NCBI GenBank assembly: GCA_910585375.1
Contig: CAJUCZ010000002.1
Coordinates: 59,994 to 123,993 of the forward strand
Length of the DNA: 64,000 nt
From: an uncultured Alphaproteobacteria bacterium
GTDB lineage: Bacteria > Pseudomonadota > Alphaproteobacteria > RF32 > CAG-239
Direction: 5' to 3'
The position numbers and the translations under genes are program-made. How positions within the stretch are numbered: position 1 is the stretch's first letter; each line of letters begins with the position of its first letter. Below the pieces are notes generated by a model. That model was not told the DNA's origin. It worked only from the letters and a program-made list of their open reading frames with translations, and made no database searches. Shown in pieces: positions 51,098-60,673 of this stretch.

Positions 51098-52039
51098 TCA
51101 TTTATCAAGACTATTCTCACGACTAAGTTCGGCCAGAATTTTCTTCTCAATTTCCGGCTGATCCTGCTTGGCCTCAATAACCTCTTTACGGATTTTCCGC
51201 GTTCGTGAAAAAAGCTCAAACAGCTTATCGCCCTCATCCCAGCGGATATTGCGCTGCAGGGCAATCAAATCCTCGACAAAGCGCTGAATCAACTCCAGAA
51301 TAGTCTCTTTATTATTCAGCAGAATATCCCGCCACATTGTCGGATCGGAGCCGGCAATACGGGTAAAATCCCGAAAACCGGAAGCCGAATATTTAATAAT
51401 CTCCTGTTTTTCATAACCTTCCAAATCAGCCACCGTTCCGACAATGGAAAAGGCAATCAGATGCGGAAGATGCGAAACCGCCGCCATCACCTTGTCGTGA
51501 TGTTCCGGTGTCATCGAGTCAATTTTCATCTTTGCGGCCTGCCACATTGCCGAAACTTTTGCTGTTGCTTCCGGCGTTGCAAATTTTCCGGGCGTCAAAA
51601 TACACCAGCGCCCTTCAAACAATTCCAAAAATCCGGCTTCCGGACCGGATTTTTCGGTACCGGCAACCGGATGTCCGGGAACATACACAATCCCGCTTCC
51701 GGACGGAATATGTTTTTCTATTTCCGCCAATGCATATTTTTTGACTGAGCCGACATCCGTAATCACCGCCCCTTTTTTCATCACAGGCACAATCTCGGCG
51801 CTAACAGCGCCATACGCTCCGACCGGCGTTGCCAAAACAACCAAATCGGCATCGGCAGCCGCTCCGGCAGCATTCTCGAACGCTTCGTCAATAACGCCGA
51901 TTTCTTTAGCTTTGCAAAGATATTCCGGATTACTGTCAAAACCGGTAATAACTTTCGCCAAATGATTATGACGGATAACCCGTGCCAGAGACGAACCGAT
52001 TAATCCGACGCCGATAATCGCAACTTTATTAAACAACAT
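51098..52039 (-). CDS. tyrC: Prephenate/arogenate dehydrogenase
   Basis: A 313-residue TyrA-type enzyme making the tyrosine precursor by NAD(P)-dependent oxidative decarboxylation. Rossmann loop IIGVGLIGSSLA (8–19), GHPVAGTEKSGPEAG, and AAVSHLPHLIAFSIV with the catalytic His. No chorismate mutase or ACT domain. Five bases after cysK on the same strand, 48 before lptG, so the three may form one transcript. Confidence 0.92.
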   Translation of the reverse strand: MLFNKVAIIGVGLIGSSLARVIRHNHLAKVITGFDSNPEYLCKAKEIGVIDEAFENAAGAAADADLVVLATPVGAYGAVSAEIVPVMKKGAVITDVGSVKKYALAEIEKHIPSGSGIVYVPGHPVAGTEKSGPEAGFLELFEGRWCILTPGKFATPEATAKVSAMWQAAKMKIDSMTPEHHDKVMAAVSHLPHLIAFSIVGTVADLEGYEKQEIIKYSASGFRDFTRIAGSDPTMWRDILLNNKETILELIQRFVEDLIALQRNIRWDEGDKLFELFSRTRKIRKEVIEAKQDQPEIEKKILAELSRENSLDK

Positions 52040-52044
52040 AATTT

Positions 52045-52980
52045 TTAGTCCTGCTCCAATAATCCGGTTGAAAGATAACGCTCGGCGGCATCAGGCAGAA
52101 TAACAACAATCGTTTTGCCTTTCATTTCATCCCTCCGGCCGAGTTCTGCAGCGGCAAAAAGCGCCGCACCGGCCGAAATTCCCACTGGCAGCCCCTCTGT
52201 CTGCGCACACTCTCTGGCCATTGCTGACGCAGATTCGTCCGCAATGTCAAAAACCTCGTCAACCAGCGAAGCGTCATAAAATACCGGAACAAATCCGGCA
52301 CCGATTCCCGGAATTTTATGAGCGCCTTTATCCCCGCCGGTCAAAACCGCACTGTTTTTCGGCTCAACCGCCGCCACATACAAATCGGGATTATAGCTTT
52401 TCAGCGTAGAAGCAACACCGTTCAGCGTTCCGGACGTTCCGACGGCAATAACAACGGCATCGACCTCCCCGCCGGTATCTTCAAATATCTCAATGCCGGT
52501 TCCCAGTTTATGCGCTTCCGGATTCGCCGGATTCTCAAACTGGCGCAGCAAAATCACATTCGGATTTTTTTCTGCCAGCATGCCGGCCTTGGCAATAGCG
52601 CCGGACATTCCGTCTTCCGCCGGCGTCAGAATAACCTCGGCACCAAACAGCCGCATAAGCATAATCCTTTCTTTTGACATATTCTCCGGCATGGTAATCA
52701 CCAGCTTATATCCCTTGGCTGCGCTCATTGCCGCCAATGCAATGCCGGTATTGCCGGATGTTGCCTCCACAAAAACCGTATCTTCGGTCACCAAACCGGA
52801 TTTTTCGGCATTTTCCAACATTTGCTTGGCCACACGGTCTTTGACCGAAAAAACCGGATTATACGCCTCGCATTTTCCCAAAAGCTTTGCCTTCAGCTTA
52901 TGTTTTTTTGCCAGACGGGACAATTTCAGCAGCGGCGTATGCCCCACCATTTCCGTAATTGAATTATAAATCTTTCTCAT
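52045..52980 (-). CDS. cysK: Cysteine synthase (O-acetylserine sulfhydrylase)
   Basis: PLP enzyme making cysteine from O-acetylserine and sulfide. The ATG at 52980 has GGGAGG upstream, giving 311 residues. Lys47 in FSVKDR binds PLP; TSGNTGIALA is the substrate loop and GTSGTLNGVA the phosphate loop. ISAGAALFAA is close to the C-terminal signature. Whether it is CysK or CysM type is not fully settled. Confidence 0.92.
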   Translation of the reverse strand: MRKIYNSITEMVGHTPLLKLSRLAKKHKLKAKLLGKCEAYNPVFSVKDRVAKQMLENAEKSGLVTEDTVFVEATSGNTGIALAAMSAAKGYKLVITMPENMSKERIMLMRLFGAEVILTPAEDGMSGAIAKAGMLAEKNPNVILLRQFENPANPEAHKLGTGIEIFEDTGGEVDAVVIAVGTSGTLNGVASTLKSYNPDLYVAAVEPKNSAVLTGGDKGAHKIPGIGAGFVPVFYDASLVDEVFDIADESASAMARECAQTEGLPVGISAGAALFAAAELGRRDEMKGKTIVVILPDAAERYLSTGLLEQD

Positions 52981-53103
52981 TTTGCCTCCCGACAACCGGA
53001 TAAAATCATATTGCACCTTGTTTATAAGCCATAAATATTGCTTTAATATGTAACAAGTCTTGAGTAGTATTACAATAAAATTAAGGAAAAAGACACAAAG
53101 AAA

Positions 53104-53691
53104 ATGAAAAAGCTGGTATTTTTAACACTTCTCGCCCTTTTGTTCGTCAAACCGGCGCACAGCACCAGTTTGGACGAGATTTACCGTGATCTGGTAAAAT
53201 CCGACAATGAGGGGTATCTGCCGCTTTATGTTAAAAACCGCAAAATTCCCGACCTTTTGATTGAAGACGGCATTACCGAAATTCCGCTGGCAATCAAAGC
53301 GGAAGACCCCAAAATCACGCCTTATCAAATTCCTCTGGTTGACAAATATAAAATAGAAGAAGAAGCCCGCATTGCCCGCCAGCGCAAATGGGACAACGCC
53401 GTTCTCGCCGTTAGGGAAAATCGTGTTACGCCGGTAGAACTGGACGAGATATTGCTCCGCGTTGCCGAAAACAACCCGCATGCGGTTGAAATTTATGCCT
53501 GGATGAACGCCCGCGGCATTGGTATTCCGCAGGATCTGGTTCATGCTTTCAACCTCTATCAGCAAGCTATTTTTCTCAAAGTTGCGGGCGCCGAAAAAAA
53601 TGCCGCCGCTGTCTACAGGGTCATGAATCCCGAACAACGGCAGCAGATTAAGGCTTATATCCCGCCGGAAGAAGACGAAGAAGAAAAATAA
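53104..53691 (+). CDS. Secreted protein with Sel1/TPR-like C-terminal part
   Basis: A 195-residue protein with a signal peptide (MKKLVFLTLLALLFVKPAHS). The mature N-terminal ~90 residues contain GYLPLYVKNRKIPDLLI; the C-terminal part EIYAWMNARGIGIPQDLVHAFNLYQQAI is one Sel1-like helical repeat, then an acidic tail (PPEEDEEEK). Likely periplasmic. A homologous protein is common in alphaproteobacteria, as far as I recall, without an assigned function. AAGGAAAAAGACACAAAGAAA precedes the ATG. Confidence 0.65.
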   Translation: MKKLVFLTLLALLFVKPAHSTSLDEIYRDLVKSDNEGYLPLYVKNRKIPDLLIEDGITEIPLAIKAEDPKITPYQIPLVDKYKIEEEARIARQRKWDNAVLAVRENRVTPVELDEILLRVAENNPHAVEIYAWMNARGIGIPQDLVHAFNLYQQAIFLKVAGAEKNAAAVYRVMNPEQRQQIKAYIPPEEDEEEK

Positions 53692-53696
53692 AAGCT

Positions 53697-54362
53697 CTAC
53701 TTTCCCTCTTTTACTTCTGCAACCAGTTCTTTGACAAAGCCGGGCAAACCAATCTGACGAACCCTCTTCATTCTCTCGCCGGAAATGATTTTTTGGATTT
53801 TAAAAACGGTGTCCTCCAGATTCTCATTAACAATAACATAATCGAATTCGTTCCAATGGCTCATCTTGTCCAAAAGAACATTCATTCTTTTTTCGATCGT
53901 TTCTTTTGAATCCGTTCCCCGCTTTTCCAGCCGCTCGCGCAAAATTTTGATTGACGGCGGCAAAAGATAAATCGTCACCACGTCATCACCGGCTTTCTCA
54001 CGCATCTGGCGTGCCCCCAGCCAGTCCATGTCAAACAATACATCCTGCCCGACATTAATAAAACTGTCCACCTCTGACCGCAGCGTACCGTAACGCGGCC
54101 CGTATTGCGAGTTGACATATTCATAAAAAGCGTCCTGCGCCAGAAACTCGTCATATTGCTGGTCATTAATAAAATAATAATCCACGCCGTCCTGCTCGCC
54201 AACCCGTTTTTCACGCGTTGTGACCGAAACTGAGAACTTGATATTGCCATCGCGCTTCAGCAACTCTTTGACGACCGTTCCTTTTCCGATTCCCGATGGA
54301 CCTTCAATAATAAACATCGCTCCTTTGCGAACCTGCTTCAATTTTTCAATAACCTCAGACAT
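53697..54362 (-). CDS. gmk: Guanylate kinase
   Basis: Phosphorylates GMP to GDP. The ATG at 54362 has GAGG upstream and avoids overlap with yicC; the resulting protein has 221 residues. P-loop IIEGPSGIGKGTVV, GMP site SVTTREKRVGEQDGVDYYF, and the lid RLEKRGTDSKETIEKRM. The usual P-loop Ser/Ala-GK is here IGKGT. Follows yicC closely, the conserved yicC–gmk pair. Confidence 0.95.
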   Translation of the reverse strand: MSEVIEKLKQVRKGAMFIIEGPSGIGKGTVVKELLKRDGNIKFSVSVTTREKRVGEQDGVDYYFINDQQYDEFLAQDAFYEYVNSQYGPRYGTLRSEVDSFINVGQDVLFDMDWLGARQMREKAGDDVVTIYLLPPSIKILRERLEKRGTDSKETIEKRMNVLLDKMSHWNEFDYVIVNENLEDTVFKIQKIISGERMKRVRQIGLPGFVKELVAEVKEGK

Positions 54363-54369
54363 TTTTACC

Positions 54370-55275
54370 TCACTCAATATTTTGTACTTGTTCCCGAAAC
54401 TGCTCAATCAGAACCTTCAAATTCATTCCCAGATTCGTCAACCCGATGTCGGCAGACTTGGAACACAGGGTGTTCGCTTCCCGATTCAGCTCCTGACATA
54501 GAAAATCCAACCGCCGCCCGATTGTTCCGCCTTGCTCCAACATATCTTCCGCAGCCTTGATATGTGCCTTCAACCGATCAAGTTCTTCCTTCACGTCACT
54601 GCGGTTCACCAGCAAAACAGCCTCCTGAGCCAGACGCTCTTCGCCGATTCCTTCCGTTGGCTCAAGCAATGCCGCAATTTGCTCCTTAAGCTTTTTCTTC
54701 AAAATTTCCGGCAGACGGGCAGCAAGCTCTTCAGCTTTGGCCGCCGTATTTTTTATTTGCACCAGAATATCTGAAAGCATTTTTTTTATTTTGCTTCCTT
54801 CCGATTCGCGTGCTTCCTTTAACAGAAGGCAAGATTCGGCAAAAGAAGACACTAATGCCTGCTCAAGCTTTTTCTGTTCTTCCTCATCTGCCGCAGAATC
54901 CTCCGTCTCTACCACGCCTTTAATTCCGAGAAGAGCAGACGCCGACGGTTTTTCCAATTTTCCGCCGCAGCTCTCATACAAACTTGTCGCAACCTCAGTC
55001 AGCTCTTTTAGCAAATCATGATTAATCCGGACTTTTTGTATCTCTCCGCCTGCAGAAAACTCCAAAAACGCACTGATATTTCCGCGATCCAAAACTTCTG
55101 CCGCGGTATTTTTCAAAATAACGGCCAAAGCCTCAAACTTTGGCGGCAATTTGGCTTTCAAATCCATACCTTTGCCGTTCACGGACTTTACTTCCCAAAT
55201 CCACGAATATTCTTTCGCATCGCCGGAATAATTTCCGTTCTTTCTTGCAAAACCGGTCATACTGGATATATTCAA
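54370..55275 (-). CDS. YicC/YloC family endoribonuclease
   Basis: A 301-residue protein. Start SSMTGFARKNG and the segments EVKSVNGKGMDLKAKLPP, RGNISAFLEF and the C-terminal GRRLDFLCQELNREANTLCSKSADIGLTNLGMNLK are diagnostic of YicC. Characterised members cleave RNA and take part in small-RNA turnover. Upstream partner of gmk in one transcript. Confidence 0.93.
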   Translation of the reverse strand: MNISSMTGFARKNGNYSGDAKEYSWIWEVKSVNGKGMDLKAKLPPKFEALAVILKNTAAEVLDRGNISAFLEFSAGGEIQKVRINHDLLKELTEVATSLYESCGGKLEKPSASALLGIKGVVETEDSAADEEEQKKLEQALVSSFAESCLLLKEARESEGSKIKKMLSDILVQIKNTAAKAEELAARLPEILKKKLKEQIAALLEPTEGIGEERLAQEAVLLVNRSDVKEELDRLKAHIKAAEDMLEQGGTIGRRLDFLCQELNREANTLCSKSADIGLTNLGMNLKVLIEQFREQVQNIE

Positions 55276-55353
55276 AATATAATCTCCTATATAAACTTTT
55301 TTAACAAATATATACTAACAATCATTAACAAGCTTTTACTTTTTGAGGAAAAC

Positions 55354-56268
55354 ATGTTAAAAAAAGGCCAAAATATACTGATTACCGGCGCAAGCAGCGG
55401 AATTGGACAGGCTCTTGCCGTTCATTATGCCCGAAACGGCGCCAAAAACCTTTTTATCTGCGGCCGCAATGCCGACCGGCTTAATGAAACCCGCATCCTC
55501 TGCCAAAAATTCGGAACCGCCGTTCATGCCGCGATAATTGACGTAACAGACCGCGAACAGGCCAGAAACTGGCTGAACGAATGTGAAAAAATCGCGGATA
55601 TCAATCTGGTCATTGCCAACGCCGGCGTATCTTCCGTTACCGAAACGCCGGAAAATATCTGTAACACATTCAACACTAACGTCTTCGGTGTCATCAACAC
55701 CGTTCTTCCGGCCATAGACATATATAAAGCCCGCCGCGAACGCTCGCTTAGCCAACAAGACAATGCCGGCTCGTCGCTGGATCAGTTTATCGCCCGTACC
55801 AAAGCCGAAAAGAAAGCTTTTTTCCGCAATCCTTTCAGCCGCAAATATCTTGGCGGCATCGGCTGCGAATTGTATAAAAATGACAACAAAAGCATTGCCA
55901 TCGTCAGTTCTATTGCCGGATACCACGGTCTGCCGGCCTGCCCGTCCTATTCTGCGTCCAAAGCTTGCGTAAAGGCTTGGGGTGCCGCTCTGCGCGGACA
56001 ATTAAAACCGTTTGGCATCAATGTCAGCGTTATTTGCCCCGGATTCGTAAAATCCCGCATTACGGACCAAAACACCTGCCCGATGCCTTTTTTTATGGCG
56101 GCCGATAAAGCCGCGGCGATCATTGCCGCACGCCTAGAAAAAAATACAGGCCTGATCGCTTTTCCCTGGCCGTTGAGATTCGCCGCCTGGATAGTCTCAA
56201 TTCTTCCCGAGAGGTTGAGCGGGCTGATTTATAACCGTCTGCCCGAAAAAGTCTCCGATAAAAGCTAA
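55354..56268 (+). CDS. Short-chain dehydrogenase with a ~45-residue insertion
   Basis: A 304-residue SDR. TGASSGIGQALA cofactor loop (10–21), DVTD, NAGVSSVTE, catalytic Tyr/Lys in YSASKACVKAWG and the following CPGFVKSRIT. Between helix E and strand 5 there is an insertion of about 45 residues (RRERSLSQQD to RKYLGGIGCEL) that normal SDRs lack. A C-terminal hydrophobic stretch (FPWPLRFAAWIVSILPERLSG) suggests membrane association. TGAGGAAAAC precedes the ATG at 55354; longer readings run into yicC. Substrate unknown. Confidence 0.8.
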   Translation: MLKKGQNILITGASSGIGQALAVHYARNGAKNLFICGRNADRLNETRILCQKFGTAVHAAIIDVTDREQARNWLNECEKIADINLVIANAGVSSVTETPENICNTFNTNVFGVINTVLPAIDIYKARRERSLSQQDNAGSSLDQFIARTKAEKKAFFRNPFSRKYLGGIGCELYKNDNKSIAIVSSIAGYHGLPACPSYSASKACVKAWGAALRGQLKPFGINVSVICPGFVKSRITDQNTCPMPFFMAADKAAAIIAARLEKNTGLIAFPWPLRFAAWIVSILPERLSGLIYNRLPEKVSDKS

Positions 56269-56302
56269 AAAAACCCGAAAACAGGCAAAAAAGATAAAAA
56301 AA

Positions 56303-56333
56303 TTGTTTTTTTATTAATAATTTTGTTTATAAT
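56303..56333 (+). promoter_or_regulatory. Promoter of lptF, possibly giving a leaderless mRNA
   Basis: A perfect TATAAT (56328–56333) lies only seven bases before the lptF ATG at 56341. A weak TTGTTT (56303–56308) is 19 bases upstream of it. No ribosome site is visible. Confidence 0.45.
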
Positions 56334-56340
56334 CTCGCTT

Positions 56341-57468
56341 ATGAAAAAACTGAACCGCTACATAGTAAAACAAATTTTTATCGGGTTTCTTCTGGTAACT
56401 TTTTCGCTGCTCTCCATTCTCTGGCTGACGCAGTCTTTGCGCTTTGTAGATTTAATCACCAACAAAGGCATTCCGGTCGGCCTGTTCGTAAAGCTCACAT
56501 CCTTGCTTATGCCCCGGCTTTTTGTCCTGCTGTCGCCCATTTGTGCTTTTGTTGCAGTCTTGTTTGTTTATAACCGGATGCTCGGCGACCGCGAACTCGT
56601 TGTTATCAAATCTGCCGGCATCAGCCCCTGGCAGGGAGCCAAACCGGCTCTGATTATCGGCGCTTTTTTATATTTTATCAACCTTTATGCCTACAATTAT
56701 GGAATTCCTATGGCCGAAAAAGCCTTTAACGAACTGGAATGGCAAATAAAAAACGACGTCTCCCACCTAATGTTCCGTGAAGGCGAATTTACCGAACTCC
56801 AAAACGGTCTGACAGTTTTTATCACCTCTCATGAAAAAGACGGCTCCATGTCAGGCATTCTGGTTAACGATGAACGCGACCCTCAAAACAAAACCACACT
56901 TTCAGCTGAAAAAGGCCGCGTTGCTTACACGGACAAAGGCCCGAAAATCATTATGGTCAACGGCTCGCGCCAAGAACTTAACAAAAACGGTTCGCAGTTT
57001 TCTTCTCTGGCTTTTGAACGCTATTCTGTTGATTTTGGCCTGAGCGGCAACAAAAAAAACAAAGACACCAGCGCCCGTGAAAAAGGCTTCTTTGAACTTT
57101 TAAATGCCCAAAACGATCCCGGTCTGACCCCTAAAGAACAACGTCGTTATGTTGTTGAAGGCCACCGCCGTATTATCAATCCTTTTTATAATATTGTTTT
57201 TGCATTGCTCGCCTGCACCGGCCTGCTTGTCGGCAATTTCAACCGCCGCGGACAAAGCCGTATCATCTCGGTCAGTATCGTCGCCATGGTTTTGCTGCAG
57301 GCTCTTGATTTGTCTTTCGGCAATCTGGCAGCCAAAAAACTCGTTCTGCTGCCTTTGATATACATAAACCTGATTCTTCCGTTAATTGTTTGTATTTACC
57401 TACTTTTGTTTTACACCCCCGGTATGTTTGCCAAACGCCGCCGGCCGCCGGAGATTGCAGATGTATAA
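56341..57468 (+). CDS. lptF: LPS export ABC transporter permease LptF
   Basis: A 375-residue YjgP/YjgQ permease, partner of LptG. Start KKLNRYIVKQIFIGFLLVTF; LLMPRLFVLLSPICAFVAVLFVYNRMLGDRELVVIKSAGIS is the coupling region; a periplasmic domain with GILVNDERDP and GSRQELN follows, then three C-terminal helices. The stop overlaps the lptD start by eight bases. The ATG at 56341 has no ribosome site but sits at the expected transcription start. Confidence 0.92.
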   Translation: MKKLNRYIVKQIFIGFLLVTFSLLSILWLTQSLRFVDLITNKGIPVGLFVKLTSLLMPRLFVLLSPICAFVAVLFVYNRMLGDRELVVIKSAGISPWQGAKPALIIGAFLYFINLYAYNYGIPMAEKAFNELEWQIKNDVSHLMFREGEFTELQNGLTVFITSHEKDGSMSGILVNDERDPQNKTTLSAEKGRVAYTDKGPKIIMVNGSRQELNKNGSQFSSLAFERYSVDFGLSGNKKNKDTSAREKGFFELLNAQNDPGLTPKEQRRYVVEGHRRIINPFYNIVFALLACTGLLVGNFNRRGQSRIISVSIVAMVLLQALDLSFGNLAAKKLVLLPLIYINLILPLIVCIYLLLFYTPGMFAKRRRPPEIADV

Positions 57469-59725
57469 AAAAAGCCTGTTGCTCATAAGTGGCCTGATTG
57501 CCGGTTCCTTTGTTGCAAATTTTGCCGTTGCAGCAGATGATCCGCTGAAAAAAGAAGCCGGAACAGTTTTGCAGAAACCGGAAAAACCGACTTATAAAGC
57601 TAACATAGATCCCAAACTGAACATGACATCGGTTCTTCCTGCTCCGGAAGAATCCCCTAATGCGGAAGACAAAGAAATTCACTTCAGCGCCGATGAGGTT
57701 GAAAACAATCAGGAAATGCAGGTTGTAACGGCAACCGGCAACGTCAACATCATGCGGGATAATCTGACCCTGATTGCCGATAAAGTCATTTATAACCAGA
57801 AAGAAGACATTGTAACGGCAACCGGCAACGTTATTCTGGTTGAAAAAGACGGCAGTGTAGTTTTTTCCGACTATGTTGAACTGACAGATCAAATGACTCA
57901 GGGTTCCATGAAGAACATCAAAGTCATTATGCAAAACAAGGCAAGAATTGCCGCCGCAAAATTCCGTCGTCTTGCTAAAAACAATAAAGTTATGAACAAT
58001 GCCGTTTACACACCCTGTGACGTTTGTGCCGGTAAAAATCCGCTCTGGCAGATAAAGGCAACAAAAGTCCAGCATGACGCCGAGGCTCAAAATGTCAACT
58101 ATCAAAACGCCACTATTGAGATTAAAGGCGTTCCGGTATTTTACACGCCGTTTTTCTCTCATCCTGACCCGACGGTAAAAAGCCGGAGCGGTTTTTTGAT
58201 GCCGAGCTTCCGCAGCAATTCTTATCTCGGCGCAGCTATCCAGCCCAAATACTTTTGGGATATTTCGCCCAACCAAAACCTTTTGTACTCACCGATTCTG
58301 AGCAGCGACCACGGCATTGTCCAAAGCGGCGCTTACCGCCAGTATTTTACCCGTGGTGAAATTAACGCAACCGGAACTTATCTGAAAGACAAAGACGACG
58401 ACCGGCAGCGCGGCAGCCTGTTTATGACCGGCCGTTATGAAGTAAACGATTTCTGGGTCGGTGATTTGGATATTAATTATGCCTCGGATGATGTTTATCT
58501 TAAAGACATGTCCCTGCCTAAAAAAGACGATGCCTGGCTGACCTCCAGCGCCAAACTTCAGGGTTTTGACTACCGTAATTACGCTGCAATCGAAGCCTAC
58601 AGCTACAAACTTCTGAGTTATGACCTCAAAGCAGTCGACAAACCGCTGATCATGCCTTGGTTCAACTATGAGAACTTCGGTGATGTCGGCCCTTACGGCG
58701 CTTACAACAAAAACACGTTTAACGGCGCCGTCATCAGTCGGGACGAAGACAACTCCAGCCAGCGGATTTCAATGATTAATTCCTGGGTTTTACCCTATAC
58801 CAGCGAATACGGAGAAAAATACCGTATGATCGCTTCCGTAAAATCAGACTTGTATAATATTGAAGATTACAAAAATGCCAAAGGCGAAACCTTTGACGGC
58901 GGTGTTGCCCGCGTCTTCCCGCAACTGGGTCTGGAATGGAAACTGCCGTTTATTCGGGCTACGGAAACTTCGCGCCAGATTTTGGAACCGACAATCGTGG
59001 CCGTAGCCGCTCCGACCGGAGGCAATAAACTGAACAAAATTCCCAACGATGACAGTCAGGACGTGGAACTGGACGATACCAACATTTTGGATATTGACCG
59101 TTATGCCGGTTATGACCGTAACGACACAGGCAGCCGCATCAGCTATGGCTTAAACTGGAGCGCTTACGGCAACCGCACCGGCCGCACATCGGCCTTTATT
59201 GCCCAAAGTTATAACTTCGACAACAACAGCAGCTTTAATACCAGTGAAGAACAAAGTGGCCGTTTCAGCGATTATGTCGGACGCATTAACGCCTCCCCCA
59301 GCCAGTATCTTGACTTGAACTACCGTTTCAAACTGGATAAAGATTCGCTTGATTTCAAATATAACGAATTATCGGCGGACTTTGGCCCGCAGGCTTTACG
59401 GATGTACGTATCTTACATTTTCTTAAAAGGATACAACAATGACAATACATCGTCATCCTTGTATGATGAAAGAAAAGAACTATATACCGGAGTGCGGATG
59501 GCTCTGACCCGCGACTGGTCGCTCAGCTTATACAACCGGCAGGATCTTGCCGACGGAAGCATTTCGCTTGAGCACGGCGGCGCACTCACTTACGAAGACG
59601 AATGCTTTGCCCTCTCAATTGTGGCAGACAGAAACAATGCCGACAGTCCGGATTATGACGGAGATTTTGAATTAAGCGTCAATTTCTTCCTCAAAACACT
59701 GGGCGGAGCCGGAACCCAAAAATAA
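57461..59725 (+). CDS. lptD: LPS assembly protein LptD
   Basis: Outer-membrane barrel that places LPS on the surface. The ATG at 57461 has GGAG upstream and a signal peptide (to FAVAADD); 754 residues. The N-terminal OstA-like beta-taco contains HFSADEVENNQEMQVVTATGNV; then YTPCDVC and PLWQIKATKVQHD, the alphaproteobacterial form with only this close Cys pair, followed by FFSHPDPTVKSRSGFLMPSF and the barrel. Overlaps lptF and leads into surA. Confidence 0.94.
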   Translation: MYKKSLLLISGLIAGSFVANFAVAADDPLKKEAGTVLQKPEKPTYKANIDPKLNMTSVLPAPEESPNAEDKEIHFSADEVENNQEMQVVTATGNVNIMRDNLTLIADKVIYNQKEDIVTATGNVILVEKDGSVVFSDYVELTDQMTQGSMKNIKVIMQNKARIAAAKFRRLAKNNKVMNNAVYTPCDVCAGKNPLWQIKATKVQHDAEAQNVNYQNATIEIKGVPVFYTPFFSHPDPTVKSRSGFLMPSFRSNSYLGAAIQPKYFWDISPNQNLLYSPILSSDHGIVQSGAYRQYFTRGEINATGTYLKDKDDDRQRGSLFMTGRYEVNDFWVGDLDINYASDDVYLKDMSLPKKDDAWLTSSAKLQGFDYRNYAAIEAYSYKLLSYDLKAVDKPLIMPWFNYENFGDVGPYGAYNKNTFNGAVISRDEDNSSQRISMINSWVLPYTSEYGEKYRMIASVKSDLYNIEDYKNAKGETFDGGVARVFPQLGLEWKLPFIRATETSRQILEPTIVAVAAPTGGNKLNKIPNDDSQDVELDDTNILDIDRYAGYDRNDTGSRISYGLNWSAYGNRTGRTSAFIAQSYNFDNNSSFNTSEEQSGRFSDYVGRINASPSQYLDLNYRFKLDKDSLDFKYNELSADFGPQALRMYVSYIFLKGYNNDNTSSSLYDERKELYTGVRMALTRDWSLSLYNRQDLADGSISLEHGGALTYEDECFALSIVADRNNADSPDYDGDFELSVNFFLKTLGGAGTQK

Positions 59726-59737
59726 AGGAGACCAAAG

Positions 59738-60667
59738 ATGAACTTAATAAAAACTTCTCTTGCTGCCCTTGCTGCTTTCCTCTGCATTACAGCCGACATT
59801 CAGGCCAAACCCAAGCAGTCATTAAAAATCGTTGCTACGGTTAATGATGAAATCATAAGCACCGCCGACTTTCAAAATCAGCTGAAATTATTTCTTCTCA
59901 CCACCAAAATCCCGTTTAACGAACAAACCCAGAATATGATTCTGGAAAGGGTGCTGAACAGTGCCATTGATGAAAAAATAAAACTTCAGACCGCCGAAAA
60001 AAATGACATAAAAGTTACGGATAAAGAAGTCAACAGCTCAATCGGAATTTTTGAAAAAAACAATAAAATTCCGGCCGGAGAAATGAAGAGCATTCTCCGC
60101 AAAGCCGGTATCAGCTATGAAACTTTCCGCAATCAGGCCAAAGCCGACCTTGCCTGGACCCGGCTGATCCGCCGTCAGATGATGGGCAACAACTTGACTC
60201 AGACCGAAATAAACAAGGCCATGGAAGACGCCAAAAAAGATCTGACAACACCCAAATATTTTATCTCTGAAATTTTTATCAAAAAAGAACATGCCAAAAA
60301 TATTCAGGATCTTGTAAACAACCTGCGGCAAGATCCCCGATTCGAACTTTACGCCATGCAGTTTTCCGAAAGCCCGACCGCATCAAACGGCGGCAAACTC
60401 GGCTGGGTCAACTACGGCAAGCTCAATGTTCCGATTGAAAAAGCGCTCAACAGCCTGAAAGAAGGAGAGATTTCCGATCCGATTGCTTATGCCGACGGCT
60501 ACTTCATCTTCAAACTGGACAAAGTCTTCGACCCCAAAAAAGACAAACCGCAAATGCCGACCAGAGAAGAAATCATCACCTTCCTGCAAAATCAGAAAAT
60601 GGAAGAGACGTCTCAACAATATCTGGCCGACCTCAGAACACAGGCAGTAATAGAAATCAGGAACTAA
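59738..60667 (+). CDS. surA: SurA-like periplasmic peptidyl-prolyl isomerase/chaperone
   Basis: A 309-residue protein with a signal peptide (about 1–23). The N-terminal chaperone part starts IVATVNDEIISTADFQNQL; one parvulin domain lies near 160–265, with SESPTASNGGKLGWVNYG and EGEISDPIAYADGYFIFKL. E. coli SurA has two parvulin domains; alphaproteobacterial forms usually have one. It assists barrel proteins such as LptD, encoded 12 bases upstream. AAAGGAG precedes the ATG. Confidence 0.9.
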   Translation: MNLIKTSLAALAAFLCITADIQAKPKQSLKIVATVNDEIISTADFQNQLKLFLLTTKIPFNEQTQNMILERVLNSAIDEKIKLQTAEKNDIKVTDKEVNSSIGIFEKNNKIPAGEMKSILRKAGISYETFRNQAKADLAWTRLIRRQMMGNNLTQTEINKAMEDAKKDLTTPKYFISEIFIKKEHAKNIQDLVNNLRQDPRFELYAMQFSESPTASNGGKLGWVNYGKLNVPIEKALNSLKEGEISDPIAYADGYFIFKLDKVFDPKKDKPQMPTREEIITFLQNQKMEETSQQYLADLRTQAVIEIRN

Positions 60668-60673
60668 ACAAAC

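Noticed and set aside
55018..55353. 112-residue N-terminal extension of the SDR protein
   Set aside because: It lies antisense in yicC; the SDR fold begins just after the ATG at 55354, which has a ribosome site.
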